Positions 7,419 to 13,583 are shown, counted from the first letter of the stretch. The stretch is 23,334 nt of DNA from Streptomyces speibonae (GCA_000715605.1 KL568519.1:22401-45734), one strand, 5' to 3'. Notes: generated from the letters alone by a model not told the origin. Translations and numbers: made by a program.

Positions 7419-7573
7419 CTCGGCAGCCTTGCGCAGGTCGCCTGTGGACAGAGTCCGAGCAGTGGCGAAACCCCCGCTCCCTCCCGCCCGGCGGGCAGGA
7501 ACTTCGGATCGCGTCCCGCCCCACGGGACGGAGCTCCGGAGCACCGCGGCGGCCGGCGCCGCCAGGAGGACAT
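7415..7573 (-). CDS. Possible 52-residue leader peptide upstream of rep
   Basis: The frame starts at the ATG at 7573 with a strong purine-rich ribosome site (GAGAGGGGGG) just upstream. It ends at TGA 7417-7415, overlapping the next mini-frame. The product is Arg/Pro/Cys/Gly-rich (for example MSSWRRRPPRCSGAPSRGAG) and matches no family I know. It may serve only to feed ribosomes into rep. A DnaA-box-like site (7443-7451) lies inside it. Codon bias is not decisive in this GC-rich DNA. Confidence 0.4.
   Translation of the reverse strand: MSSWRRRPPRCSGAPSRGAGRDPKFLPAGREGAGVSPLLGLCPQATCARLPR
7443..7451 (-). promoter_or_regulatory. DnaA-box-like site 57 bp upstream of rep
   Basis: On the minus strand it reads CTGTCCACA, one base from the Streptomyces DnaA-box consensus TTGTCCACA. 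It is part of a 17-bp sequence (7441-7457) repeated exactly at 912-928 inside tap. A weaker match (TGATCCACA) lies at 8401-8409. Position next to a presumed rep gene fits a host DnaA contact point, but a single box is modest evidence. Confidence 0.4.
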
Positions 7574-7812
7574 GGGCCCCCCTCTCGGTATAGGTGTCGC
7601 GAACCGGGGTCCGTGTGACACTCCGACCCCAAGAATCTTCGTGATTAATGCCGTGAACAGGGCAAACAGGGTGAGCGAATCCCGTCACGCGGGAAAGGCG
7701 GGGGGCTCGAACCGTGCTGAATCGGACACGGTCGAGCTGACAGAAGACACCGATCTCGTGCACTATGGCGGGGACACCAACCTTCATATGGATCGCCCCC
7801 GACCGCGACCAG

Positions 7813-8013
7813 GCCCCTGCCAAGGGACCCGACCACGGCCGAGCGCTCTGTACGGACGGAGCCCCGAGCACCGAACGGCCTGCCAAAGCCGCCGGAACCC
7901 GGGGTGACGCTGGTGGCTCAACAGAGGCCCCCTGCCAAAGGGGCTCCTGGAGAGCCGGGGTGGCCCGCTGCCAAGCGGACCGGGTGTTGCTGGACCCGCT
8001 TGCCAAAGCGGGG
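7813..8013. repeat. Five iteron-like palindromes with constant TGCCAA core and covarying arms
   Basis: TGCCAA occurs in one orientation at 7818, 7881, 7933, 7969 and 8001. Each copy sits between complementary arms of different sequence: CCCT/AGGG (7815-7826), CGGC/GCCG (7876-7891), GCCCC/GGGGC (7927-7944), CCGCT/AGCGG (7965-7978) and CCCGCTT/AAGCGGG (7995-8012). Copies 1, 4 and 5 are perfect stems around the loop GCCA. Copies 2 and 3 share one C-A mismatch just outside the T-A closing pair. Spacings shrink towards the right: 63, 52, 36 and 32 bp. The last copy is followed by GTTTTGC and could also terminate rightward transcripts. Confidence 0.75.
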
Positions 8014-8029
8014 TTTTGCGAGAGAAGAA

Positions 8030-8046
8030 CCAGCTCGATGAGCTGG
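8030..8046. repeat. Short perfect hairpin next to the TGCCAA array
   Basis: CCAGCTC (8030-8036), loop GAT, GAGCTGG (8040-8046). It lies 17 bp right of the last TGCCAA palindrome and may mark the edge of the origin region or act in RNA. Nothing more can be said. Confidence 0.5.
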
Positions 8047-8286
8047 AGCTCAGAACCGGTGCCACATCCGGGATCTGAGCGCCGACCTGGACGGTGTGTC
8101 TGGTCGGAAGACGGGCCGCGCGAGGCCAGTGGATGCCACTCCACCTGTCGGCGCGCGCGGCCGATGGCCGCTAGGTCATGGCCGACCCCCTCGAATCCGA
8201 GAGCGGAGTCGGCGCATACCCACAGGCGAACCCGATGGTGTGATCGCAAAGGTGAAACGGCGCAGATGCGCGTGCAGTTCCGCAGA

Positions 8287-8390
8287 CGCGGGTACTCTTC
8301 ATCCCGCGATCACCTCCCATCAGGTGTCGCCCAAACGGAGCTTCGCCCCGTTCGAGAGCCCTGGGACCCGGCATGGTCCTGGGGCTTTCG
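8287..8390 (+). ncRNA. Candidate structured RNA 3' end: three hairpins ending in an intrinsic terminator
   Basis: In order: CGCGGG/CCCGCG (8287-8308, 10-nt loop), CACCT/AGGTG (8311-8326, 6-nt loop), and the 12-bp stem 8357-8368/8375-8386. The last stem contains two adjacent G-U wobble pairs, which make sense in RNA but not in a DNA operator. It ends in CTTTCGCCGTTT, like actinobacterial intrinsic terminators. The RNA would read rightward, opposite to rep and to the deaminase operon. The 5' end and promoter are not visible, and the function is unknown. It might be an antisense or regulatory RNA of the origin region (inference). Confidence 0.35.
8357..8390 (+). terminator. Intrinsic terminator with tandem G-U pairs
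   Basis: AGCCCTGGGACC (8357-8368), loop CGGCAT, GGTCCTGGGGCT (8375-8386) and a T-rich tail. The G-U pairs (8362-8381 and 8363-8380) pair only when transcribed rightward; leftward they would be A-C mismatches. The strand is therefore plus. Confidence 0.65.
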
Positions 8391-8424
8391 CCGTTTCCGA
8401 TGATCCACAGCCTAGCCCTAGAAC

Positions 8425-8440
8425 CCGACAGACCTGTCGG
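8425..8440. promoter_or_regulatory. 16-bp palindrome, possible operator
   Basis: CCGACAG-ac-CTGTCGG, a perfect 7-bp inverted repeat with a 2-bp centre. This is the shape of a dimeric repressor site. No promoter could be fixed next to it. Confidence 0.4.
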
Positions 8441-8614
8441 ACGAATTCGAGCAACGTCCGAGCTGCCAGGAATGCTGAACTCGCCTGCCGGGAAGCGCCC
8501 AGGGAAATCCCCATCAGGCGGGAAGCCCGGCGGGACAGTGTTGTCAGCCAACAGTTCTCCCTGGTCAGCGGGTAGTGACGCGGAGAGTGTGGCACGCGAC
8601 CCGACGCGGCGTCT

Positions 8615-8660
8615 GGTGACATTCGCCGGTGACATTTGGATGTCACCGGCGAATGTCACC
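8615..8660. repeat. Perfect 46-bp palindrome built from four GGTGACAT octamers
   Basis: Arms 8615-8635 and 8640-8660 (21 bp each) are perfectly complementary around the loop TTGG. Within each arm the octamer GGTGACAT occurs twice, 13 bp apart, so four copies face inward and outward. The palindrome begins 50 bp past the stop of the leftward deaminase gene. It can serve as that operon's terminator, but the internal repeats suggest protein binding as well. The same octamer recurs at 4198-4205 upstream of the sigma gene. Confidence 0.75.
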
Positions 8661-8709
8661 CCCTCCGGCATTGCAACGATCGGCAGCACGCCACCGTCCG
8701 GAATGGCCG

Positions 8710-9177
8710 TCACGCCAGCCTGCCCAGGTGCGAGTTGACGGCCTTGGCGGCTCCAGCAAGTTCGGGGAGCTCCACCACGGTCACCCCGGCCTGCACCAAC
8801 TGCTCGTAACCGACGCAGTCGTCGACGAACAGACTGGGCTCGCGCCAGGCGATGACAACGCGCGGAATTCCGGCCGCAAGGATTCGCTGAGCGCACGGGG
8901 TGCGCGGCGAGCGCCGATGAGAGCAGGGCTCCAGCGTGCTGTAGATCGTCGCCCCGACCAGGCGCGGATCTACAGCGGACAGCTTGGCGAGCGCGGCCTC
9001 TTCCGCATGCTCGTGCGGGTCAGTCTCACGGGAGTAGCCGGCCGCCAGCTCGGTGCCGTCCGCGCCGACGATGACCGCGCCGACCGAGTATGCGCCTGTA
9101 GCCGGAGGACATAGCGCAGCGAGGTCGATCGCACGCTTTATCCAGCGCAGGTCCTGGTCTCGGTCGGGCGCGTACAT
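8710..9177 (-). CDS. RibD-type (cytidine deaminase-fold) deaminase
   Basis: 155 residues. The zinc-binding deaminase signature is present: HAE at residues 57-59 (with the proton-shuttling Glu) and the pair PCS 84-86 and PC 94-95, in the order seen in the N-terminal half of RibD (TLEPCSHRR, then TPC). RibD deaminates the 2,5-diaminopyrimidine intermediate of riboflavin synthesis. This stand-alone version may act there or on another pyrimidine or purine nucleotide. The ATG (9177-9175) overlaps by one base the stop of the RibD-C-type reductase gene, so the two are co-translated. Length and motifs are complete. The substrate is not predictable from sequence alone. Confidence 0.85.
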   Translation of the reverse strand: MYAPDRDQDLRWIKRAIDLAALCPPATGAYSVGAVIVGADGTELAAGYSRETDPHEHAEEAALAKLSAVDPRLVGATIYSTLEPCSHRRSPRTPCAQRILAAGIPRVVIAWREPSLFVDDCVGYEQLVQAGVTVVELPELAGAAKAVNSHLGRLA

Positions 9178-9860
9178 CAGGCGGTGCGCTCCTTCGGGGC
9201 GTAGCGGACGAAGACGACGTCGTCGATCGCTCGAACCTCCAGCACCTTCATCCGGGCCGTCGATCCGCCGGGGTAGTCGGCTGCACCGAGGAAGCGCGCC
9301 GCCTCCGGCTGGCCGACCAGCAGCGGGGCAATGGCGAGGTGCACCTCGTCAGCGAGGTTCTGCGCCATGAGCTGGGTGTGGATCGTGCCGCCGCCCTCCA
9401 CCATCAGCTGCTTGACGCCGCGACGCCCGAGCTCATCGAGGACCAGGCCCCAGTCGAGCTCCGGGCCGACACCGACGACGTCCGCCAGGTCGCCCAACGT
9501 GTTGCGCACCTTCTCCACCGCGCTGTCGACGGTGACCACGAGCTTGTCGCCGCCGTGGTGCCAGAAATTGAGATCAGCGGACAGGTCGCCGGTCGCTGTG
9601 ACCGTGACCTTCAGCGGGTACTCCGGCTTGCCTTCGGCGACGCGCTTGGCACGCCGTTCGTCGCTGTTCACCAGCAGGCGCGGGTTGTCCCGGCGCATCG
9701 TGTTAGCGCCGATCAGGATGGCGTCGGATTCCGCGCGGACCTGGTCGACGCGGTCGAAGTCCGGGGCGTTGGACAGGCGCAGCCGCTCGGGGCTGGTGTC
9801 GTCCAGATAGCCGTCGACCGACATGGCGGCGGACAGCAGAACGTACGGGCGGGCAGTCAT
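9177..9860 (-). CDS. RibD C-terminal/DHFR-like reductase
   Basis: 227 residues, full length for the family. It begins RPYVLLSAAMSVDGYLDDTS, the typical first strand and loop of the RibD C-terminal domain. It also has the NADPH-site stretch SDAILIGANTMRRDNPRLLV (about 45-64) and the late motif VKQLMVEGGGTIHTQL, then PLLVG. RibD-C enzymes reduce the ribosyl group of the deaminated pyrimidine with NADPH. The gene starts four bases after the XRE regulator's stop and overlaps the deaminase start. In ordinary RibD the deaminase comes first and the two are fused; here they are separate and in reversed order. A role in a modified pathway, or as a spare riboflavin step, is possible. Confidence 0.85.
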   Translation of the reverse strand: MTARPYVLLSAAMSVDGYLDDTSPERLRLSNAPDFDRVDQVRAESDAILIGANTMRRDNPRLLVNSDERRAKRVAEGKPEYPLKVTVTATGDLSADLNFWHHGGDKLVVTVDSAVEKVRNTLGDLADVVGVGPELDWGLVLDELGRRGVKQLMVEGGGTIHTQLMAQNLADEVHLAIAPLLVGQPEAARFLGAADYPGGSTARMKVLEVRAIDDVVFVRYAPKERTA

Positions 9861-9864
9861 CTGC

Positions 9865-11298
9865 TCAGGCTTCCGTTTCAGTCTCGTGGAAGAGGGTGGA
9901 GTCGAAGGCCGCGCGGAACTCGGAGACGACCGGTTCGCGCTGCCAGGGGATCAGGGCCTTGTCGAGGCGGGTGAGCTCGTTGGTGATGCGACCGGAGCCG
10001 GTGTCCTCCGCCACGGTGAGCGCGTGCATCCCGATGGTGGCGGCCTGTTCCGGGGAGTGGGCGCCGGCCAGTGCAACGGCCTGCCGCGCCATGTAGACGC
10101 CACGGTCGCGGTGGTATCCGTCCGGCATCAGCCGGATGGCATCGGCGAACGCGTCCGCGGCCTGGTCGTGCTTGCCGAGGGCCTCCAGACCCTGGGCGCG
10201 GTGGATCTCTACGTACGACGCGTTCAGCCAGACGCCCCACGGCGTCGGGTCGGCGGCGGCGCCATCGAGGGCGTTGCGGACGTCGTCGATCGCCCGCTCG
10301 CTCTCGTCAGCGTCACCGCGCAGGGCATGCCCGTACGCCTCATACGTGCGCGCGACGGCGGCGAGCCGGCTGCGCGGCCTCGCCATCCGCTGGGCGGCTT
10401 CGGCGAGGTCGACCACGTCGACCAGGTCCCCGGTGTCGCCTGCCAGTTGAGCCTTGCGGGCCATGACGTAGGTGCTGAGGTCGCCGTCGCCGACTGTCTG
10501 CGACCACTGCATCGCCCGGTCCAGCCAGTACGACGCGGCTTTCGGGTTGCCCAGGTCCTGGTAGAGCCAGGAGAGGAGCTCGCCGTACTGGGTCTGCAAC
10601 TCCATGAGGTCATGCCGGTCGACGCCCTTGGCGTCACGCCGGAGCACCTGGATGACCTCGATGTGGTCGCGTACTGCGCTGACCGCGCGGTGTGGCCCGA
10701 GCAGGTTGTCGGTGTCAATCAGCACACGGCGGGTGCGGCGCAGATGCTCCACCGGTGTCGAGCCGTACGCCGACGCTGCACGTGCCTTGCGGACCAGCCC
10801 TGGTACCGAGCCCGAAGCCGCAGACGCCGGCGAACCTGCACCGACCGCCGCAGCGGCTCCCAGCCCCACCCCCGCGCGCAGCAGCGCACGCCGATCCAGA
10901 GCCACCCAAACCACCGACCCATCAGCTAGACGACACGGGACAGAGATCCCTTCACCGTCCGACGCTGCCTCGTCAGGCAAGGCCAGGGCCAGATCCACAG
11001 AGGACTTGGCCACATGAGCGGACGGATTGGCCACATGGCCACGGTCGTCGTCGATGCTCTCCCACAGCCGGAACAGCATGCCGTTCGCGCCCAGCTCGCG
11101 GTCCAGTAACGCGGCCTGCGCACGGTCAGGCTTCCGCTCTGCGCGCTCGAATCGTGCCAGGTGGCTGTGGTCGATCCTGGCTCGCTCGGCCAGGCCCCGC
11201 AGGCTCAGGCCGCGTGTCTTTCGCAGCTCGCGCAGCTGGTATCCCCAGTTGTGCAACGGCGACACCCAAGGGGTCAGCTCGTTCGCCTTCTGCGCCAT
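9865..11298 (-). CDS. XRE-family regulator with C-terminal helical (TPR-like) repeats
   Basis: 477 residues from the ATG at 11298 (weak upstream GGGGCGGG). Residues about 18-70 form an XRE helix-turn-helix (LRELRKTRGLSLRGLAERAR, then HSHLARFERAERKPDRAQAA). Residues about 135-165 are a small Ala/Gly hydrophobic stretch. From about 175 on it is all-helical TPR-like repeats (for example AQRMARPRSRLAAVARTYEA, LGKHDQAADAFADAIRLMPD, HSPEQAATIGMHALTVAEDT). Many Streptomyces regulators have this architecture. It is first in a tight operon with the two RibD-like enzymes, so it most likely controls them and itself. Tandem TGTGGCCAG repeats lie just upstream, and TGGCCACA repeats lie in the early coding region. 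Confidence 0.8.
   Translation of the reverse strand: MAQKANELTPWVSPLHNWGYQLRELRKTRGLSLRGLAERARIDHSHLARFERAERKPDRAQAALLDRELGANGMLFRLWESIDDDRGHVANPSAHVAKSSVDLALALPDEAASDGEGISVPCRLADGSVVWVALDRRALLRAGVGLGAAAAVGAGSPASAASGSVPGLVRKARAASAYGSTPVEHLRRTRRVLIDTDNLLGPHRAVSAVRDHIEVIQVLRRDAKGVDRHDLMELQTQYGELLSWLYQDLGNPKAASYWLDRAMQWSQTVGDGDLSTYVMARKAQLAGDTGDLVDVVDLAEAAQRMARPRSRLAAVARTYEAYGHALRGDADESERAIDDVRNALDGAAADPTPWGVWLNASYVEIHRAQGLEALGKHDQAADAFADAIRLMPDGYHRDRGVYMARQAVALAGAHSPEQAATIGMHALTVAEDTGSGRITNELTRLDKALIPWQREPVVSEFRAAFDSTLFHETETEA
11007..11042. promoter_or_regulatory. Intragenic TGGCCACA repeats in the XRE gene
   Basis: TGGCCACA occurs at 11007-11014 and 11028-11035, followed directly by TGGCCAC (11036-11042). 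The first two are 21 bp apart. They encode the HVA repeats around residues 87-98 of the XRE protein, so protein-level repetition is an alternative explanation. The same word, inverted, forms the upstream array at 11313-11344. Confidence 0.4.
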
Positions 11299-11312
11299 CC
11301 CGCCCCAATCCC

Positions 11313-11344
11313 TGTGGCCAGTGTGGCCAGTTCACCCGGCCACA
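11313..11344. promoter_or_regulatory. Operator-like array upstream of the XRE-RibD operon
   Basis: Two head-to-tail copies of TGTGGCCAG (11313-11321, 11322-11330) are followed by the inverted GGCCACA (11338-11344). The array starts 15 bp upstream of the XRE ATG, so bound protein would block expression. Autoregulation by the XRE protein is the simplest reading (inference). Confidence 0.5.
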
Positions 11345-11418
11345 TGTCAGATCTGGAACTCGCGTCTCCCCCGCAACTAGAACCGACTTGAGCAGTCGAG
11401 CCCGGTCAGGGGGTGTGG

Positions 11419-12210
11419 TCAGTGGTCGTCGTCAGGTTCTCCGTCGTCGTCAGCGAGTCGAGCGCTCGCATGGCGGCGGATCGAGTAGCCGATCTCGAAT
11501 TCTTCGGCGCTCATCCTGGTGTCGTTGAGCTCAACCACCCTGCCGTCAGGGCTCGTTGTGACTCGTACGACGCGCAGGAGCGGAACGCCTACGTCGGCTG
11601 GAAGGTTCAGTGCCTCCGCCTCTTCGGGGGAGGGCATGCGAGCCGAGACACCTTCGCTCCAGCGGAGTGGACGGTGTCCCATCTCCTCCAGGCGGTCGTA
11701 GATGCCGCCGGGACCGGTGTCGGCCTCCGCGAGTTGGGTGCCGCGGGCGATGTCGGCAGGGAGGTAGCTGGTCGCCAGTTGCTTCGGCTTCCTCGTCTCG
11801 GGGTCGCCCATCACTCGGTCTCGGATCAGGACCTCAGCGCCGGTGTCGAGACCCATGAGGCTGGCCAAGTCGACGGGGATCACGCCCCAGCGGATGGTCG
11901 GAGCCTCCAGCGCCGCCCAGGTCTGGGCGGTCTGGTCGAAGAAGTAGCCGATCTCGTCGCGGAACACCTGCCGCGACCGGGTGATGCGCCGCTTCTCCGG
12001 GCGCTCGCGCACGATGGTTCCTCTGCGGCGCACCGCGACGACCAGGCCCTCCTGCTCCAGAAGGGTGATGGCGCTTCGCACCGTCTGGTAGCCGGCGCCG
12101 TACTGCTCTTGAAGTTCGGTCAGCATCGGCAGCTTGTCGCCCGGAAGGTACCGCCCCTCGCTGATCTGCTGCCGCAGGTCAGCGGCGATCTCGCGGTACG
12201 AGACGGGCAT
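11419..12210 (-). CDS. GntR/HutC-family transcriptional regulator with UTRA domain
   Basis: 263 residues from the ATG at 12210, preferred because AAAGGTGG lies 5-12 bases upstream. An in-frame GTG at 12219 is an alternative. Residues about 1-65 are the GntR winged helix (SYREIAADLRQQISEGRYLP, GDKLPMLTELQEQYGAGYQT, VRSAITLLEQEGLVV). Residues about 90-245 match the UTRA ligand-binding fold (VLIRDRVMGDPETRKPKQLA, then ATSYLPADIA, then VRVTTSPDGRVVELNDTRMS). The C-terminus is acidic. GntR-type repressors (KorA, KorSA, TraR) hold the transfer genes of Streptomyces conjugative plasmids in check. This one lies immediately left of the rightward operons, with related palindromes between, so the same role is likely. 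Confidence 0.85.
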   Translation of the reverse strand: MPVSYREIAADLRQQISEGRYLPGDKLPMLTELQEQYGAGYQTVRSAITLLEQEGLVVAVRRRGTIVRERPEKRRITRSRQVFRDEIGYFFDQTAQTWAALEAPTIRWGVIPVDLASLMGLDTGAEVLIRDRVMGDPETRKPKQLATSYLPADIARGTQLAEADTGPGGIYDRLEEMGHRPLRWSEGVSARMPSPEEAEALNLPADVGVPLLRVVRVTTSPDGRVVELNDTRMSAEEFEIGYSIRRHASARLADDDGEPDDDH

Positions 12211-12255
12211 CGGAGCCACCTTTCGGAGTGCTGCTCGGATCTGATTCTAGGGCTA

Positions 12256-12285
12256 GCTCTATCAGGCGGCGATGGGCGAGCACAA
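12256..12285 (-). promoter_or_regulatory. Candidate promoter of the GntR gene
   Basis: Leftward -35 TTGTGC (complement of 12280-12285), 18-bp spacer, -10 TAGAGC (complement of 12256-12261). The -10 falls inside the operator copy 12247-12263, and the start ATG lies about 45 bp downstream, consistent with autorepression. Confidence 0.4.
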
Positions 12286-12315
12286 GCGATCGACACGAAT
12301 AGAGCTATCGCTATT

Positions 12316-12345
12316 GACTCGGGGCGACCTCATGGTCTCTACTAG
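12316..12345 (+). promoter_or_regulatory. Weak candidate rightward promoter inside the operator cluster
   Basis: -35 TTGACT (12316-12321) is followed after 18 bp by TCTACT (12340-12345). The -10 is poor. Its position inside the inverted repeat 12306-12361 is what makes it worth listing: a bound GntR dimer would cover it. The region 12367-12637 after it has no gene; it holds a small hairpin AGGGG/CCCCT (12380-12394) and could be a long leader. Confidence 0.3.
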
Positions 12346-12637
12346 TCGATAGCGATAGCCCTAACGCTCCGTTGAGCAGGGGTTACGCCCCTCAGCACCA
12401 CCGCAAGACCGCAGTAGTCGTCCGCCCTCCGGGGCGGCCGGAGTAGTCCTCAGCTTGCTGCAGGACGCGAGAGCACCATCGAACTCCTCCGGAGCCTGAC
12501 GGCCGCGACGACTGTGTGCACGTCGCAGCGCTGTGCGCTGTCTGTCCTGCGGGACGCCGGCCTTGTGCCGTGCGGCCCGGAGGGCGGAGAGAGCATCGCG
12601 ACCCGCGCCCCCGCCACTCCGTCCGTGAGGAGTCCCG

Positions 12638-13246
12638 ATGTCTGCTTCCACCCTTGAGCGCACCGCCCGCCCCCGCCGGAGCCGGACCCGCTCCCGCACC
12701 GTCAACGCCCGCCCGGCGCTGACCCTCTCCACTCTCAAGCCCCACCAGTACGACCTGCGCCCCGCTTGTGCGTCGCTGGTCTGCCCCGACTGCGAGACGT
12801 GGGTGCCGATCACCGGCCTCCAGACCAAGCAGCCCAAGGTCGTGCCGCACGACACCGGCCGCGCGGGCAAGGACGCGGCCGTGCGCTGCCGCCTGGGCAG
12901 CAACCGCCTGGTCACGGTCAACGTGACGGTGAAGAAGTGGCAGGAGCGCCTGGAGGACGGCCACGCGGAGACCGGCCACCGCCGCAAGACCACCGTGCTG
13001 CGCAAGCCGAAGACCGCGGTTGCCCCGGCCGTCAGCCAGATCGCCGCGCAGAAGCAGACGCCGGTGGGTGACGAGCCCGGCGACGGCCGGCCCCTGTGGC
13101 TGCTGCGCGAGATGAAGTGGGCGTCGACCGAGTCCGCGGTCCGCGACGCCGACACCCGCCGCGCGCAGCTGCCCGCCGGTGACAGGCCGCTGGGTGCGCC
13201 GCCCGTCCCGCTCACGACGCTGCACCCCAAGCGCCGCGCGAGCTGA
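12638..13246 (+). CDS. Hypothetical basic protein with a cysteine cluster
   Basis: 202 residues from the ATG at 12638 with AGGAGT seven bases upstream. The N-terminal 25 residues are Arg-rich (PRRSRTRSRT). Cysteines at 44, 49, 52 and 84 (RPACASLVCPDCETWVPITG, then AAVRCRLG) could form a small zinc ribbon. The C-terminal half is charged, with several Lys-Thr-Pro stretches, and ends in the basic KRRAS. This composition fits a nucleic-acid-binding accessory protein. I recognise similar proteins as common hypotheticals on Streptomyces plasmids but cannot name a function. It is the first gene of the rightward block and probably under GntR control. A perfect 14-bp hairpin terminator follows. Confidence 0.75.
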   Translation: MSASTLERTARPRRSRTRSRTVNARPALTLSTLKPHQYDLRPACASLVCPDCETWVPITGLQTKQPKVVPHDTGRAGKDAAVRCRLGSNRLVTVNVTVKKWQERLEDGHAETGHRRKTTVLRKPKTAVAPAVSQIAAQKQTPVGDEPGDGRPLWLLREMKWASTESAVRDADTRRAQLPAGDRPLGAPPVPLTTLHPKRRAS

Positions 13247-13264
13247 CCCGCTCCGGACGAACGA

Positions 13265-13307
13265 CCACGGCCCCGGCCACCCCGCAGAGGGGAGGCCGGG
13301 GCCGTGG
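13265..13307 (+). terminator. Strong hairpin terminator after the cysteine-cluster protein gene
   Basis: Perfect 14-bp arms CCACGGCCCCGGCC (13265-13278) and GGCCGGGGCCGTGG (13294-13307) with a 15-nt loop, 19 bp past the stop. Two weaker hairpins, CTCCCC/GGGGAG (13328-13343) and GACAGC/GCTGTC (13351-13383), fill the rest of the gap before the next gene. Confidence 0.8.
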
Positions 13308-13406
13308 CTGCTCGTACAAGCAGTCAGCTCCCCAAGTGGGGAGTGATCGCGACAGCCCTTGGGATTGCGGCCCGGGAGCTGTCCAGGACCTGACTCGGAG
13401 GACCTG

Positions 13407-13583
13407 ATGCAGCACAGCATGACACGCACCACGGCGCAGCCGCGTGCGGGGATCATCGACGACATCGAGCGCGAGGACGACTCCAAGGGCTACGAGCCCG
13501 AGGACGCCGCCCGCGTCGACGTCGCCCTGGTCCTCGTGCTCAACACCGTCCCGGTGCAGTCCGGTTGGGCGGTGACGGCATGA
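13407..13583 (+). CDS. Small acidic hypothetical protein (58 aa)
   Basis: It starts at the ATG at 13407 with GGAGG (13398-13402) four bases away. The middle is acidic (IIDDIEREDDSKGYEPEDAA) and the C-terminus is hydrophobic (VDVALVLVLNTVPVQSGWAV). No family was recognised. Its stop overlaps the next start as ATGA, making it the first of three coupled mini-genes. Confidence 0.65.
   Translation: MQHSMTRTTAQPRAGIIDDIEREDDSKGYEPEDAARVDVALVLVLNTVPVQSGWAVTA

Larger units (their letters stand above)
7574..8709. other. Gene-free region upstream of rep, candidate replication origin
   Basis: About 1.1 kb with no reading frame that has both a ribosome site and recognisable protein features. It contains the five TGCCAA palindromes (7813-8013), a 17-bp hairpin (8030-8046), a run of RNA-like hairpins ending in a terminator (8287-8390), the palindrome 8425-8440 and the 46-bp palindrome 8615-8660. 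In characterised Streptomyces linear plasmids the replication locus is a rep gene plus adjacent non-coding iterons, so this is the obvious origin candidate here. The assignment is inference. Confidence 0.5.
12247..12366. promoter_or_regulatory. Cluster of related operator palindromes between the GntR gene and the rightward operons
   Basis: A near-perfect 16-bp inverted repeat (12306-12321 and 12346-12361, one mismatch, core GCTATCGCTAT) brackets 24 bp. A third site, CTAGGGCTAGCTCTATC (12247-12263), is the inverted relative of GATAGCGATAGCCCTAA (12350-12366). Thus at least three copies of one element cover both the leftward GntR promoter and the start of the rightward region. GntR binding sites are short palindromes of this kind. 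Confidence 0.6.

Noticed and set aside
7383..8249. Long minus-strand frame ending at the rep start as a real gene
   Set aside because: It has no usable start with a ribosome site until very near the end, and it crosses the palindrome array. Only its last 11 codons are retained, as a possible relay frame.
8339..8371. tRNA-like string with GTTCGAG near a GC stem
   Set aside because: The flanking five bases do not pair as a T-stem, and no anticodon or acceptor arm could be built.
7765..8403. 212-codon plus-strand frame over the presumed origin
   Set aside because: It has no ribosome site, no folding pattern, and it spans all five TGCCAA hairpins; the repeats explain the sequence better.
9177..11298. 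FMN riboswitch controlling the RibD-like genes
   Set aside because: No region upstream of the XRE-reductase-deaminase operon shows the conserved multi-stem RFN layout; only TGTGGCCA repeats are present.
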